Origin: WHSW01 sp963759295
GTDB lineage: Bacteria > Actinomycetota > Thermoleophilia > Solirubrobacterales > 70-9
DNA: 64,000 nucleotides
Assembly: GCA_963759295.1 (NCBI GenBank)
Contig: CAVWYT010000010.1
Coordinates: 248,001-312,000 of the forward strand
Direction of reading: 5' to 3'
The translations under genes and the position numbers were made by a program. The notes beneath the pieces were generated by a model. That model worked only from the letters and a program-made list of their open reading frames with translations, was not told where the DNA came from and made no database searches. This document shows, in pieces, positions 17,047 to 25,614 of this stretch. Position 1 is the first letter of the stretch. Every line of letters starts with the position of its first letter.

Positions 17047-18278
17047 GCTCGGCCCTCGAGGACGTCCGCGTCCTCGACCTCTCTCGCCTGCTTCCCGGCG
17101 GCTTCTGCTCGCTGTTGCTCGCCGATCTCGGCGCCGACGTGATCAAGGTCGAGGACACCGGGATGGGCGACTACGTGCGCTGGGCGCCGCCCTTTTACGG
17201 CGACGAGTCCAAGCACCGGCTCGGGACCCGCTCGGCGCTCTACCTGGCGCTCAACCGTGGCAAGCGCTCGATCCGCGTCGACCTCAAGTCCGAGGCCGGA
17301 CGCGAAGCGTTCCTGCGCCTGGCCCGCGATGCCGACGTCGTCCTCGAGAGCTTCCGTCCCGGCGTGCTCGAGAAGCTCGGCGTCGGCTACGAGCGACTGC
17401 GCGAGGAGAACCCGCGGATCGTCTACTGCGCGGTCACCGGGTACGGCCTCGACGGGCCGAACGTCGCCCGCGCCGGCCACGACACCAACTACCTGGCGCT
17501 CAACGGCCTGCTCGGCCTCACCGGCGCCGCCGCCGGTCCGCCGGTTTCCTCGGCAGGACAGGTCGCCGATCTCGGGGGCGGCGGGCTGATGGCGACCTTC
17601 GGCATCCTCGCGGCGCTGCTCGAGCGCGAGCGCTCGGGCGAGGGCCAGCTGGTCGACGTCTCGATGACCGACGGCTCGCTCGCATGGCTGGCGATGGTCG
17701 CGGCCGCCTACCTTCGCGACGGCCGCGTGCCGCGGCGCGGGACCGAGATGCTGAACGGCGGCGCCGCCTGCTATTTGCCGTATGAGTGCGCCGACGGATG
17801 GGTCAGCTGCGGGGCGCTCGAACCGAAGTTCTGGCAGGCGTTCTGCGCCGGCGTCGAGCGCTCCGACCTGGTCGAGCACCAGTTCGCGTCGCCGGGGTCG
17901 GACGGCCACGCCGCCATCGCCGAGGTGTTCATGAGGCGGACCAGGGATGAGTGGACGGCGTTCAACGACGAGCACGACTGCTGCATCGAACCGGTCCTCG
18001 ACCTGGACGAGGCGCTGGCCTCCGAGCTGGTCGCGGCGCGCGAGATGGTGGTCGAGCTCGAGCAGCCCGGGCTCGGCGCCGTACGGCTGCTAGGCCATCC
18101 GGTGAAGCTCTCGCGCACCCCCGCTGACCCCACCCGTCCGGCCCCGGCGCTCGGCGAGCACACCCGCGAGGTGCTCGCGGAGTCCGGGCTCGGCGCGCAG
18201 GTGATCGATTCGCTCGTCGCCGAGGGAGCCGTCGGTGAGCTGAACACCGCGGCCGAGCAGGAGCCGTTTCTCGGATGA
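17043..18278 (+). CDS. CaiB/BaiF CoA-transferase family III, alpha-methylacyl-CoA racemase-like
   Basis: The 411-residue protein has the family III start VRVLDLSRLLPGGFCSLLLA-DLGADVIKVE, NRGKRSIRVDLKSEAG and VLESFRPGVLEKLG. The segment GHDTNYLALNGLLGLTG followed by GQVADLGGGG matches alpha-methylacyl-CoA racemases, where the histidine of GHD and the aspartate of VADLGGGG are the acid/base pair. That favours racemase over CoA transferase, which would suit a branched-chain or isoprenoid-like substrate for the locus. Both ends overlap neighbours by ATGA. Confidence 0.82.
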   Translation: MSSALEDVRVLDLSRLLPGGFCSLLLADLGADVIKVEDTGMGDYVRWAPPFYGDESKHRLGTRSALYLALNRGKRSIRVDLKSEAGREAFLRLARDADVVLESFRPGVLEKLGVGYERLREENPRIVYCAVTGYGLDGPNVARAGHDTNYLALNGLLGLTGAAAGPPVSSAGQVADLGGGGLMATFGILAALLERERSGEGQLVDVSMTDGSLAWLAMVAAAYLRDGRVPRRGTEMLNGGAACYLPYECADGWVSCGALEPKFWQAFCAGVERSDLVEHQFASPGSDGHAAIAEVFMRRTRDEWTAFNDEHDCCIEPVLDLDEALASELVAAREMVVELEQPGLGAVRLLGHPVKLSRTPADPTRPAPALGEHTREVLAESGLGAQVIDSLVAEGAVGELNTAAEQEPFLG

Positions 18279-19015
18279 GCCGCGCGAGCGACGGGCCAAG
18301 CGCAGCCGGCAACTCGGCCGGCGAGCTGCTGAAGATCTCCGAGCTGGCGGATGCCGCCGACGTGCCGGTCGCGACCGTGCGCCACTACCTGCGCGAGGGG
18401 CTGCTCCCGGAGCCGGTGAAGACATCGCGCAACATGGCCTATTACCCGCCGCAGTTCGCGGAGCGGATCAGGTTGATCAAGCAGCTCCAGGAGGAGCGCT
18501 TCATGCCGCTGCGGGTGATCAGGGAGCTCCTCGATGCGGCCGACGGCGACATCGACCGGCTCCGCGGCCTCGCCGATGCCGGCGACGTGCTCGTCGCTCG
18601 GGCGCTGGCGCCGGAGGTCGAGCGCACCTCCGAGGCCGACGTGCTCGAGCGCTTCGAGATCCCGGAGCGCGCCCTTCGTCGCCTCTCGGAGCTCGGCGTG
18701 CTGACCCCGAACGAGGACGGCTACTCGCCCTCGGATCTGCGGATCATCGACGCGATCTCACGATTTCGTGCCGCCGGCTGGAACGAGACGACGGGATTCG
18801 GCGCCCGCGACGTCGCCCGGCTGAAGAAGGGGCTCGAGCCGGTGATCGCCGACGAGCTCAAGCTGTTGATCGAGCGCTTCTCGGCTCTCGACCTCGAGCG
18901 TGCCCGTGCGTTGGTCGAAGGCGGAGCGACGCCGTTCCCGGACCTGATCGGCGCCCTGCACGCAAAGCTGCTCGGCTCCGAGCTCGAGCGCGAGCGTCCC
19001 GGGCAGCGAGGCTAG
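18275..19015 (+). CDS. MerR family transcriptional regulator
   Basis: The 246-residue regulator has the winged helix LKISELADAADVPVATVRHY-LREGLLPEPVKTSRN near residues 19-55, then an effector part with no cysteine pair, so it is not a metal or redox MerR. A second helical segment (IPERALRRLSELGVLTP) could be another winged region. As the last gene of the acyl-CoA operon (ATGA overlap), it probably controls this operon and the divergent dehydrogenase through the 13513-13575 region, perhaps with an acyl-CoA ligand. Confidence 0.82.
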   Translation: MSRASDGPSAAGNSAGELLKISELADAADVPVATVRHYLREGLLPEPVKTSRNMAYYPPQFAERIRLIKQLQEERFMPLRVIRELLDAADGDIDRLRGLADAGDVLVARALAPEVERTSEADVLERFEIPERALRRLSELGVLTPNEDGYSPSDLRIIDAISRFRAAGWNETTGFGARDVARLKKGLEPVIADELKLLIERFSALDLERARALVEGGATPFPDLIGALHAKLLGSELERERPGQRG

Positions 19016-20007
19016 GGGCCGGTCCCCGCCGCGCGCAGCTCGGCGAGACCCTGCTCGTGGGTCTTGATCGGCGCGTAGCCGAGCTCGGCTCTCGCCTTGG
19101 AGATGTCGATCGTGCACTCCTGGGAGGAGACCCAGACGGCGAACCGGGTCACGGGCGGCTCGCCGGGCAGCGGCAGCATGCTCCAGGTCGCCTCGCCGGC
19201 CGCCGCCAGTGCGCCCGCGAGCCAGGCGGGGAGGGTCCGGCCCGGGGCCTCGACGCCCTTGGTCTCGAGCATCGCCGAGACGAACTCGCGGAACACCACC
19301 GGCTCGCCGTCGGTGACGAAGTACGCCTCGCCGGCGCGGCCGCGCTCGGCCGCCAGCAGCAGGCCCTCGACGACGTTGTCGACGTGGGTCGTGTCGGTGA
19401 GCTGGCGTCCGCCCCCGATCCACGCGAAGCGGCCGGAGTCGACCATCGCGACGATCCCGGGGAGGAGCGTTGTGTCGCCGACGCCCCAGACGAAGCGCGG
19501 CCGCAGGACGACGGCCTCGAACCCGTCGGCCGAGGTCTCGCGGACCGCCTGCTCGGCCTTCGCCTTGGTGGCCGCGTACGGCGCCTTGGAGTCGGGTCGC
19601 AGCGGCGCCGTCTCATCGACCCGGCGCAGCGGCTCGCCCGCGATCAGCGCGGCCTCGGTGCCGCAGTGCACGAAGCGCCGAACGCCCGCCTCGCGACAGG
19701 CGGCGAGCGAGTTTCGCGTCCCCGCGACGTTGTCGCGCTCGAAGTCCTCGCGCTTTCCCCACGTCCCGAGGTGGGCCGCGAGGTGAAACGCCGCCTCGCA
19801 TCCCTGGGCCCCGGATTCGAGCGCCGCCCGGTCGGCCAACTCGCCGCGGACCGGCTCCGCCCCGAGGCGCGCGACCGCGTCGGCGGAGGCGCGCGAGCGC
19901 GCGAGCGCCCGCACCCGGCAGCCCTCCGAGACCAAGCGGGCGACCAGCACTCCGCCGATGAACCCGGACCCGCCGGTGACGAACGCCGATCTCGGGACAG
20001 CTGTCAC
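19012..20007 (-). CDS. NAD(P)-dependent epimerase/dehydratase (extended SDR)
   Basis: The 331-residue protein shows FVTGGSGFIGGVLVARL (nucleotide binding), DRAALESGAQG, FHLAAHLGTWG, HCGTEA, and YAATKAKAE with the Tyr-Lys catalytic pair, as in 3-beta-hydroxysteroid dehydrogenase/dihydroflavonol-reductase-like proteins. The substrate is unknown. It converges on the MerR gene with a 4-nt tail overlap and starts at GTG. Confidence 0.82.
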   Translation of the reverse strand: MTAVPRSAFVTGGSGFIGGVLVARLVSEGCRVRALARSRASADAVARLGAEPVRGELADRAALESGAQGCEAAFHLAAHLGTWGKREDFERDNVAGTRNSLAACREAGVRRFVHCGTEAALIAGEPLRRVDETAPLRPDSKAPYAATKAKAEQAVRETSADGFEAVVLRPRFVWGVGDTTLLPGIVAMVDSGRFAWIGGGRQLTDTTHVDNVVEGLLLAAERGRAGEAYFVTDGEPVVFREFVSAMLETKGVEAPGRTLPAWLAGALAAAGEATWSMLPLPGEPPVTRFAVWVSSQECTIDISKARAELGYAPIKTHEQGLAELRAAGTGP

Positions 20008-20159
20008 GCGGGGCAGCGTAGATCAGCCTGGGCTGCGGGGACCTCAAGTCCCAAACAGCCGACGAGCCCCGGTCGGGGGCTCGTCGAGCTACCACTCAGA
20101 GAGGGATTGGGCTCGGTGCCGTTCCAGCTACCGTACGGCCCCGGGGCTTGGGGGCGCCC

Positions 20160-20405
20160 CGGATACTCGCCCTGGTCCCGAGCCGGTCCATTACCCCCGC
20201 CTCCGGCGCGCTAAACAAGACCCTCAGCGACGAGCAGTTCCGCGAGCGCTACATCATCGGCGCCGATCCCGAGCTCCAGATCGAGCGAATCCGGGCGATC
20301 GAGGCGATGGGGGCGACCACCGTCTGCCTGCAGAACGGCTCCGGCGCAGACCCGATCGCCGCGTTCGAGACCTATCGTGAGCGTGTCCTGCCGGCGCTTC
20401 GCAGC
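20160..20405 (+). pseudogene. C-terminal remnant of LLM-class F420-dependent oxidoreductase
   Basis: The frame reads RERYIIGADPELQIERIRAI, then GATTVCLQNGSGADPIAAF and ETYRERVLPALR. This matches the C-terminal helix of F420-dependent glucose-6-phosphate-dehydrogenase-like (LLM) enzymes. The other roughly 250 residues are missing and no start is present, so it is a relic. The preceding 20008-20159 holds no recognisable gene. Confidence 0.6.
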
Positions 20406-20422
20406 GCCGCGGGCCGGGACGG

Positions 20423-20449
20423 GTTTAGGCGCAAACCCCCATCGGGTAC
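20423..20449 (+). promoter_or_regulatory. SigB/SigF-type promoter of the sigma gene
   Basis: GTTT (20423-20426), a 17-bp spacer and GGGTAC (20444-20449) fit the actinobacterial SigB/SigF consensus GTTT-N15-17-GGGTA. It lies about 147 nt before the TTG of the SigB/SigF-family gene, so that sigma factor probably drives its own transcription. Confidence 0.7.
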
Positions 20450-20553
20450 CCTGGTTGTGCCCAAGGGGACCGCCTCTCACGGGACGTCCACTAGCGCCAG
20501 GCTGAGCGGCCGGATCGCCGGGGACGCCGTCCTCGATGTCTTCGCTGGAAGAC

Positions 20554-20590
20554 CGGTTCGTGCCGCGGCGTACGAACCGAATCAGGAGGT
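20554..20590 (+). promoter_or_regulatory. 5'UTR hairpin next to AGGAGG ribosome site
   Basis: A perfect 8-bp stem, CGGTTCGT (20554-20561) with ACGAACCG (20572-20579), ends 4 nt before AGGAGGT (20584-20590). That ribosome site is 5 nt before TTG 20596 and decides the start of the sigma gene. The hairpin could tune translation of the sigma factor. Confidence 0.5.
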
Positions 20591-20595
20591 CCCAA

Positions 20596-21450
20596 TTGGA
20601 GGCCAAGCCGCGAAGCGGCGACCCCCGGCGAAGCGTGGCGGATCAATCGCAGCGCCGGGGCGAGGAGAACGCTCTGCTGCGCCGCTATGCGGTCGAACGC
20701 TCGCCAGAGCTGCGTGAACAGCTCGTGCTGCGGTTCATGCCACTGGCCCGGTCGCTGGCGTCGAGATACCGCCGGCAGACCGAGTCGTTCGACGACTTGG
20801 TGCAGGTGGCCAGCCTCGGACTGGTGAAGGCGATCGACGGCTTCGATCCCGAGCGCGGCCGCCCGTTCACCGCCTACGCGGTGCCGACGATCCTCGGTGA
20901 GCTGCGACGGCATTTCCGCGACCACGTCTGGAACGTCAGGCTGCCGCGCGGGCTTCAGGAGCGGACGATGAAGGTGGACGAGGAGACCGCGCGGTTGACC
21001 GACGAGCTAGGGCGCACGCCGACGCCGTCCGAGGTCGCCGATCGGCTCGGCGTCGCGGCAGAGGACGTGCTCGAGGCGATCGAGGCCGGCCACGCGCGAC
21101 GGACGCTGTCGCTCGACGCGCCGCGGCGGGCCGAGGAGGATTCGGCGCCCGCGGTGGAGATGCTCGGCGACCACGAGCGCGGCTATGACCGGGTCGAGGC
21201 GGAGCTGGCCGCGGCGGAGGCGGAGCTCGACGATCGCGAGTGGCGCGTGCTGCGGCTCCGGTTCGTCGAGGAGCTGACCCAGAGGGAGATCGGCGTCCGG
21301 CTCGGGGTCTCGCAGATGCAGGTCTCGAGGATCAGCCGCCGGGCGCTGTGGAAGCTGCTCCACGCGGTGCGCGGCGAGGACGCTCGCGGCGAGGTGCCCT
21401 CCTCCGGGCGCCGGTCCGATGAGCAGGGGGACCGGTTGCTCGCCGGTTGA
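20596..21450 (+). CDS. SigB/SigF/SigG-family RNA polymerase sigma factor
   Basis: The 284-residue sigma-70 protein has regions 2 (LREQLVLRFMPLARSLASRY, ESFDDLVQVASLGLVKAIDG, RGRPFTAYAVPTILGELRRH, FRDHVWNVRLPRGLQE), 3 (TDELGRTPTPSEVADRLGV) and 4 (LDDREWRVLRLRFVEELTQR followed by EIGVRLGVSQMQVSRI). The phrase YAVPTILGELRRHFRD is characteristic of stress/sporulation sigma factors controlled by partner switching. Start TTG 20596 is chosen for its AGGAGGT; an ATG at 20536 has none. A SpoIIE-type phosphatase and a damaged STAS gene lie within 2 kb. Confidence 0.92.
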   Translation: MEAKPRSGDPRRSVADQSQRRGEENALLRRYAVERSPELREQLVLRFMPLARSLASRYRRQTESFDDLVQVASLGLVKAIDGFDPERGRPFTAYAVPTILGELRRHFRDHVWNVRLPRGLQERTMKVDEETARLTDELGRTPTPSEVADRLGVAAEDVLEAIEAGHARRTLSLDAPRRAEEDSAPAVEMLGDHERGYDRVEAELAAAEAELDDREWRVLRLRFVEELTQREIGVRLGVSQMQVSRISRRALWKLLHAVRGEDARGEVPSSGRRSDEQGDRLLAG

Positions 21451-21458
21451 CCGGGTAG
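21434..21458 (+). promoter_or_regulatory. Possible SigB/SigF-type promoter of DJ-1/PfpI gene
   Basis: GGTT (21434-21437), 15 bp, then GGGTAG (21453-21458) partly matches the site before the sigma gene. It lies about 50 nt before the ATG of a general-stress-type protein. The -35 is weaker than at the other two sites. Confidence 0.45.
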
Positions 21459-21507
21459 GTACATCGGTGAGCGAAACGAAGGTCGAAGAGACGATGGAGG
21501 TACGCGG

Positions 21508-22089
21508 ATGAGCGAGCGAATCGAGGGCAAGAAGGTCGCCTTTCTGGTCGCCAACGAGGGCGTCGAGCAGATCGAGCTGAGGCGACCGTGGGAGGCCGTC
21601 GAAGCGGCCGGGGGAGAGCCGGAGCTGCTCGCGCCCGAGGCCGGCGAGGTCCAGGGCTTCGAGCATCTCGACAAGGGCGACAGGTTCGAGGCCTCGCGAG
21701 CGGTCGGTGAGGCGAGCGCCTCAGAGTACGACGCGCTGGTCCTGCCCGGCGGCGTAGCGAACCCCGACATCCTGCGCACGGTTCCGGAGGCGGTGAGCTT
21801 CACGAGGTCGTTCTTCGAGTCCGGAAAGCCGGTCGCGGCGATCTGTCACGGGCCGTGGACGCTGATCGAGGCGGGCGTGGTCGCGGACCGAACGCTGACC
21901 TCGTGGCCGAGCCTGAAGACCGACATCCGCAATGCCGGCGGCAGCTGGGTCGACGAGGAGGTCCACGTCGACTCCGGCCTCGTAACCAGCCGCAAGCCCG
22001 ACGATCTCGACGCGTTCTGCGAGAAGCTGGTCGAGGAGGTCGCCGAGGGCGTGCACTCCGAGCAGCGAGAGGCGACCGTCGGCTCGTAG
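21508..22089 (+). CDS. DJ-1/PfpI family protein (YfkM/YraA-like general stress protein)
   Basis: The 193-residue protein has KVAFLVANEGVEQIELRRPW, LVLPGG and the nucleophile elbow AAICHGPWTLIEA, with cysteine followed by histidine as in PfpI/YhbO-type members. Such proteins are described as deglycases, chaperones or proteases of stress responses; the exact activity is debated. GGAGGTA precedes ATG 21508 by 5 nt. Its position directly after the stress sigma gene and behind a SigF-like site supports a general-stress role. Confidence 0.85.
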   Translation: MSERIEGKKVAFLVANEGVEQIELRRPWEAVEAAGGEPELLAPEAGEVQGFEHLDKGDRFEASRAVGEASASEYDALVLPGGVANPDILRTVPEAVSFTRSFFESGKPVAAICHGPWTLIEAGVVADRTLTSWPSLKTDIRNAGGSWVDEEVHVDSGLVTSRKPDDLDAFCEKLVEEVAEGVHSEQREATVGS

Positions 22090-22103
22090 GTGCGCCTCGG
22101 GCG

Positions 22104-22410
22104 CTAGGACGGTGCCCGGACGCTGAGGGCCGGGATCGCCTCGTCCCGGGCTTCGAACAGGCCGACCGCCTGATCGATGCCGGTCAGCTCGAGGAGGCGC
22201 CGGACGTCGGCTCGGGCAGTCGGTGAGGTCGACGAGGACGGGCGCCGGCAACGCGCCGAGCGCCCGCGCGAGCGCGCCACGCAGATCCACGGCGGTGCTC
22301 TGATCGAGCTCGCCTGCGACCGCGATCGTGTGCGGGGCGTCGGTCGAGCCGGCGTCGATCCTGAACGAGGGCGTGCAAGCGAATTCGATCTTAGTCGCTT
22401 CCGCGAAGCG
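22104..22410 (-). pseudogene. Internally deleted STAS-domain (anti-anti-sigma type) gene
   Basis: On the minus strand one frame gives TIAVAGELDQSTAVDLRGAL and LGALPAPVLVDLTDC, the first half of a STAS domain. A second frame gives RRLLELTGIDQAVGLFEARD, its last helix. The central strand and the helix with the regulatory Ser/Thr are missing and the frame changes there. No start codon exists between the upstream stop at 22411-22413 and the domain. STAS proteins antagonise anti-sigma kinases, and this copy cannot encode a working one. Confidence 0.6.
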
Positions 22411-22464
22411 CTAGATTGAATCCAAGCTCGCGGCGTGCCGTGTGCGGGCGACCGGGGAGCGGCG

Positions 22465-25065
22465 ATGAATGGGCCGATGAGGACACTCCGTGGACGCGCC
22501 CAGTGGGCCGCGCAGCGGGCACCGAACGCCCGCACCGGCCTCGCGGTCGGCCTGTTCACGCTCGCCGTCTGCATCGGGTTCGACGTCGCGTTCATCGACG
22601 AATCCGCGACCTTCGTCGGCACCTACGTCGTCGCGCCGCTGGTCGCGGCGTTCATCGCCGGCCCGGCGGTCGTGGTCGTCGTCGGGGCGCTGGCGATCGC
22701 TGCCGCGGCCGCGAGCCCCGCGTGGGACATGACCTCCGGCAACGGGGAGCAACTGGCGCGAATCGGCGTCATCTTCTTCGGAACGGCCGTAGCCGTGGTC
22801 GGAGCGTGGGTGCGTTCCTACACCGCCGGCCGCTCGGAGCGCCTGGAGCTGCTCGATTCGGTGGGCGCGGTCGCGGATGGGTCCCTGCCGCTCGCGGAGA
22901 CCCTGCGTCGAGTCACCGATGTGATCGTGCCTGCGGTCGGCGACCTCTGCATGGTCGACGCCGTGCACGATGGGCGCGTCTCGCGGATCGCGGTCCGGGC
23001 CCACGGCCGCGCGGGTTGCGACGAGATCGAGGCGCGGGTACGCCGGCGCACGCCCAGCATTCCCCCATGGCTGGTCAACGTCGAGCGATCGTGGCGCCAG
23101 ATCCCGCGATGGATACCGCGCTACACCGACGAGGAGCTGAAGCGGATGGCGCAATCGGCCGGGGATCTCGAGTTCCTGCGCTCGCTCGACGTGCGCTCCT
23201 CGATCGCCGTGCCGATCCGCGCGCGCGACCGCAACCTCGGCGCCCTGACACTCGTAACCGCCTGGTCGGGCCGCCGCTACTCGGCCGAGGACGTGCGCTT
23301 CGCGGAGATCCTCGCTTCCCGGATCGGGCTCGCGCTCGACAACGCGGGGCTGTTCTCCGATCTCGAGAGCGTCGAGCGCCGGATGGACACCGTGATGTCG
23401 ATGCTCGACGAGGCGGTCGTGATCCACGGCGCGAGCGGGGAGCTGGTGTTCGCGAATCCGGCCGCCGCGCGGATGCTCGGCTACGAGACCTCCGAGCAGG
23501 CGGTCTCGACGCCGACCGCGAAGATCCGCGAGCGATTCGCGATTCGCGACGAGACCGGCAGGGAGGTCCCCGCGGAGTCCCTCGTCGGCCATCGCGTGCT
23601 CGGCGGCGAGGCCGGGGCGGCACAGGTGCTGCGGGTGACCGAGCGGGCGACCGGCCGCGAGCGCTGGACGAGGACGAAGGCTCGCGCGATCGAGGGTCAC
23701 AACGGCGAAGTCCTCTACTCGGTGACCGCGATCGAGGACGTGACCGAGGTCAAGCGGGCGGAGTTCACGAGCCGGCTTCTGGCTCGCACCGGCGAGTTGC
23801 TGTCGCACTCCGCCGACTATCGACGCACGCTCGAGGGGATCCCTCCGCTGATGGTTCCCGAGTTCGCCGACTGGTGCGCGATCGAGCTGCCGCGGGCGGA
23901 GGGCAAATTCGAGCGCGTCGCGATGGCGCACCGCGAGCCCGAGAAGCTCCACGTCGCGCGCGAGCTGCGCCAGCGCTACCCGCTGCGGATCTACGCCGGG
24001 GCGCGGATCGGCGAGGTGATCTCCAGCGGCGAGGCCCGCCTGATCGAAGTCACCGAGGACTGGCTGCGCGAGGCCGCCGCCGACGACGAGCACCTGCGGA
24101 TCCTCCGCCGGCTGGAGATCGGCTCGCTCGTCATCGCCCCGATGATCGCCGGCGGCGTCCAGGTCGGGGCGCTGACCTTCGTGAATCATCTTGACGCGCG
24201 AAGATTCGACACCGACGACCTCGCGATCGCCCGCGAGGTGGCGCGGCGGGCGGCGCTCGCGATCGAGAACGCGCGGATCGCCGACGAGCGCGCCCGGGTC
24301 GCCGACGCGCTGCAGCGTGAGCTGCTGCCGCCGACGCTGCCGCGGATGAGGGGTTGGGAACTGGCGACCATGTACGAGCCCGCGGGTGAGATCAACGAGG
24401 TGGGCGGAGACTTCTACGAGGTGTTCGCGGTTCCCGGCGGCTGGGCGGTCGTCCTCGGCGACGTCTCGGGCCGGGGAGCGGCCGCGGCCGCGCTCACCGC
24501 CGAGGCGCGACACACGATCAGGACCGCCGGTGCCCTATCCGCCGACCCACGCGCGGGGCTGCATCTGCTCGACGAGAACCTGCGAGGCCGCGACGACGCC
24601 GCCCTGTGCTCGGTCGCGATGTTGGTCTTGCCGGAGACCGAGGCGCCGGAGGCCGAGGTCTACCTGTACCTCGCAGGCCACCCTCACCCGCTGATCATCC
24701 ATGGCGGCTCGGTCGAGGAGGTCGGCGAGCCCGGACCGCTGCTGGGGGTGTCCGAGAATCCGACCTGGGAGCCGGTTCCGGTTCAGGTCGAGCCCGGCGA
24801 TCAGCTGGTGCTGTTCACCGACGGCGTGATCGAGGCGCGGCGCGGCGGCGGCGAGCGATTCGGGGCCGAACGCTTGCGGACCGGGGTCGCCGGCTCGGAC
24901 TCGCCAGAGCGCACCGTCGCCCGGGTGCGAGCCGAGCTGCTCGCGTTCGGAGCCGCCGGTCGCGACGACGACGCGGCCGTGGTCGCGATCCGACGCCTGA
25001 GCGCGCGGACGGCGAGGCGCCCGGGTTCTGCAGCCGCCGAGCCGGCGGCCGCTCGGCTGCGCTAG
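22465..25065 (+). CDS. Membrane sensor phosphatase: TM, GAF, PAS, GAF, PP2C/SpoIIE
   Basis: About 866 residues from ATG 22465 (GGGGAG upstream). Order: about three transmembrane helices (20-110), a GAF domain (about 130-300, SIAVPIRARDRNLGALTLVT), a PAS domain (about 310-430, DEAVVIHGASGELVFANPAA), a second GAF (about 440-600) and a SpoIIE-type PP2C phosphatase (about 620-810). The last has LQRELLPPTLP, EVGGDFYEVF, LGDVSGRGAAAAAL, LFTDGVIEAR and GRDDDAAVV, covering the metal-binding aspartates. Such proteins dephosphorylate STAS anti-anti-sigma factors to release SigB/SigF-type sigma factors, and the sigma gene is 1 kb upstream. Confidence 0.88.
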   Translation: MNGPMRTLRGRAQWAAQRAPNARTGLAVGLFTLAVCIGFDVAFIDESATFVGTYVVAPLVAAFIAGPAVVVVVGALAIAAAAASPAWDMTSGNGEQLARIGVIFFGTAVAVVGAWVRSYTAGRSERLELLDSVGAVADGSLPLAETLRRVTDVIVPAVGDLCMVDAVHDGRVSRIAVRAHGRAGCDEIEARVRRRTPSIPPWLVNVERSWRQIPRWIPRYTDEELKRMAQSAGDLEFLRSLDVRSSIAVPIRARDRNLGALTLVTAWSGRRYSAEDVRFAEILASRIGLALDNAGLFSDLESVERRMDTVMSMLDEAVVIHGASGELVFANPAAARMLGYETSEQAVSTPTAKIRERFAIRDETGREVPAESLVGHRVLGGEAGAAQVLRVTERATGRERWTRTKARAIEGHNGEVLYSVTAIEDVTEVKRAEFTSRLLARTGELLSHSADYRRTLEGIPPLMVPEFADWCAIELPRAEGKFERVAMAHREPEKLHVARELRQRYPLRIYAGARIGEVISSGEARLIEVTEDWLREAAADDEHLRILRRLEIGSLVIAPMIAGGVQVGALTFVNHLDARRFDTDDLAIAREVARRAALAIENARIADERARVADALQRELLPPTLPRMRGWELATMYEPAGEINEVGGDFYEVFAVPGGWAVVLGDVSGRGAAAAALTAEARHTIRTAGALSADPRAGLHLLDENLRGRDDAALCSVAMLVLPETEAPEAEVYLYLAGHPHPLIIHGGSVEEVGEPGPLLGVSENPTWEPVPVQVEPGDQLVLFTDGVIEARRGGGERFGAERLRTGVAGSDSPERTVARVRAELLAFGAAGRDDDAAVVAIRRLSARTARRPGSAAAEPAAARLR

Positions 25066-25077
25066 CGCTCAGCGGCG

Positions 25078-25488
25078 ATGCGCCCCGAGCGCCAGGTCCC
25101 GGACAGGTCACGTTCGTTGATCGCCGCGGGCGCGGCTACGGCGGCTTGCTCGATACCGCTCGCGGCGGTCGCCGGCCCGCCCTACGCCTCGCTCGAGCAC
25201 CTGAGCCCCTGGCTGGTGACGTTCGCGATCGGGCTCTTCTGCGCCCTGTTCGCGACCCCGTTCGCGATCCACGCCGGCCTCCGCGGCGAGTTGGAGGCGG
25301 ATTCCCGTTGGGAGCGCGCGCTGGTGCTCTGGGGTGGAGTCGCCCTCGCCATGCTCGCGCTCGGGGCTCTGTGCGGTGCCGTCGCCGGGTTCGGCTCGAG
25401 CTCGCTGCTCGGCGCCCTGGGCCTCGTCGCAGCGATCGAGGCACTGCTGGTGCTCGGGACGCTGATCGCCTGGCTGCTCTCCGGCTGA
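25078..25488 (+). CDS. Small membrane protein of unknown function
   Basis: This 136-residue protein has a basic N terminus and about four hydrophobic segments (LIAAGAATAACSIPLAAVAG, LVTFAIGLFCALFATPFAI, ALVLWGGVALAMLALGALC, ALGLVAAIEALLVLGTLIAW). It follows the sensor phosphatase by 12 nt on the same strand and may be co-transcribed. I do not recognise the family. Confidence 0.55.
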   Translation: MRPERQVPDRSRSLIAAGAATAACSIPLAAVAGPPYASLEHLSPWLVTFAIGLFCALFATPFAIHAGLRGELEADSRWERALVLWGGVALAMLALGALCGAVAGFGSSSLLGALGLVAAIEALLVLGTLIAWLLSG

Positions 25489-25550
25489 GGACCGGGCTCT
25501 CGCGCTGCGATCGGCTCGCGCCGGGCGTTACCACCTGGAAAGGCGCTAGA

Positions 25551-25566
25551 TTGACCAGTCAGTCAA
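25551..25566 (+). promoter_or_regulatory. Candidate TetR operator before nitrilase-tetR operon
   Basis: TTGAC (25551-25555) and GTCAA (25562-25566) form a perfect inverted repeat with a 6-bp centre that itself reads CAGTCA; TGACCAGTCA is close to the core of many TetR-family operators. It overlaps a TAGATT (-10-like, 25547-25552), which suits autorepression by the TetR gene at the end of this operon. Confidence 0.55.
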
Positions 25567-25614
25567 CCACGGGGTCCGGCGGGTGCCGGACCGCTCGAGG
25601 AGAGGTCCCTTCCA

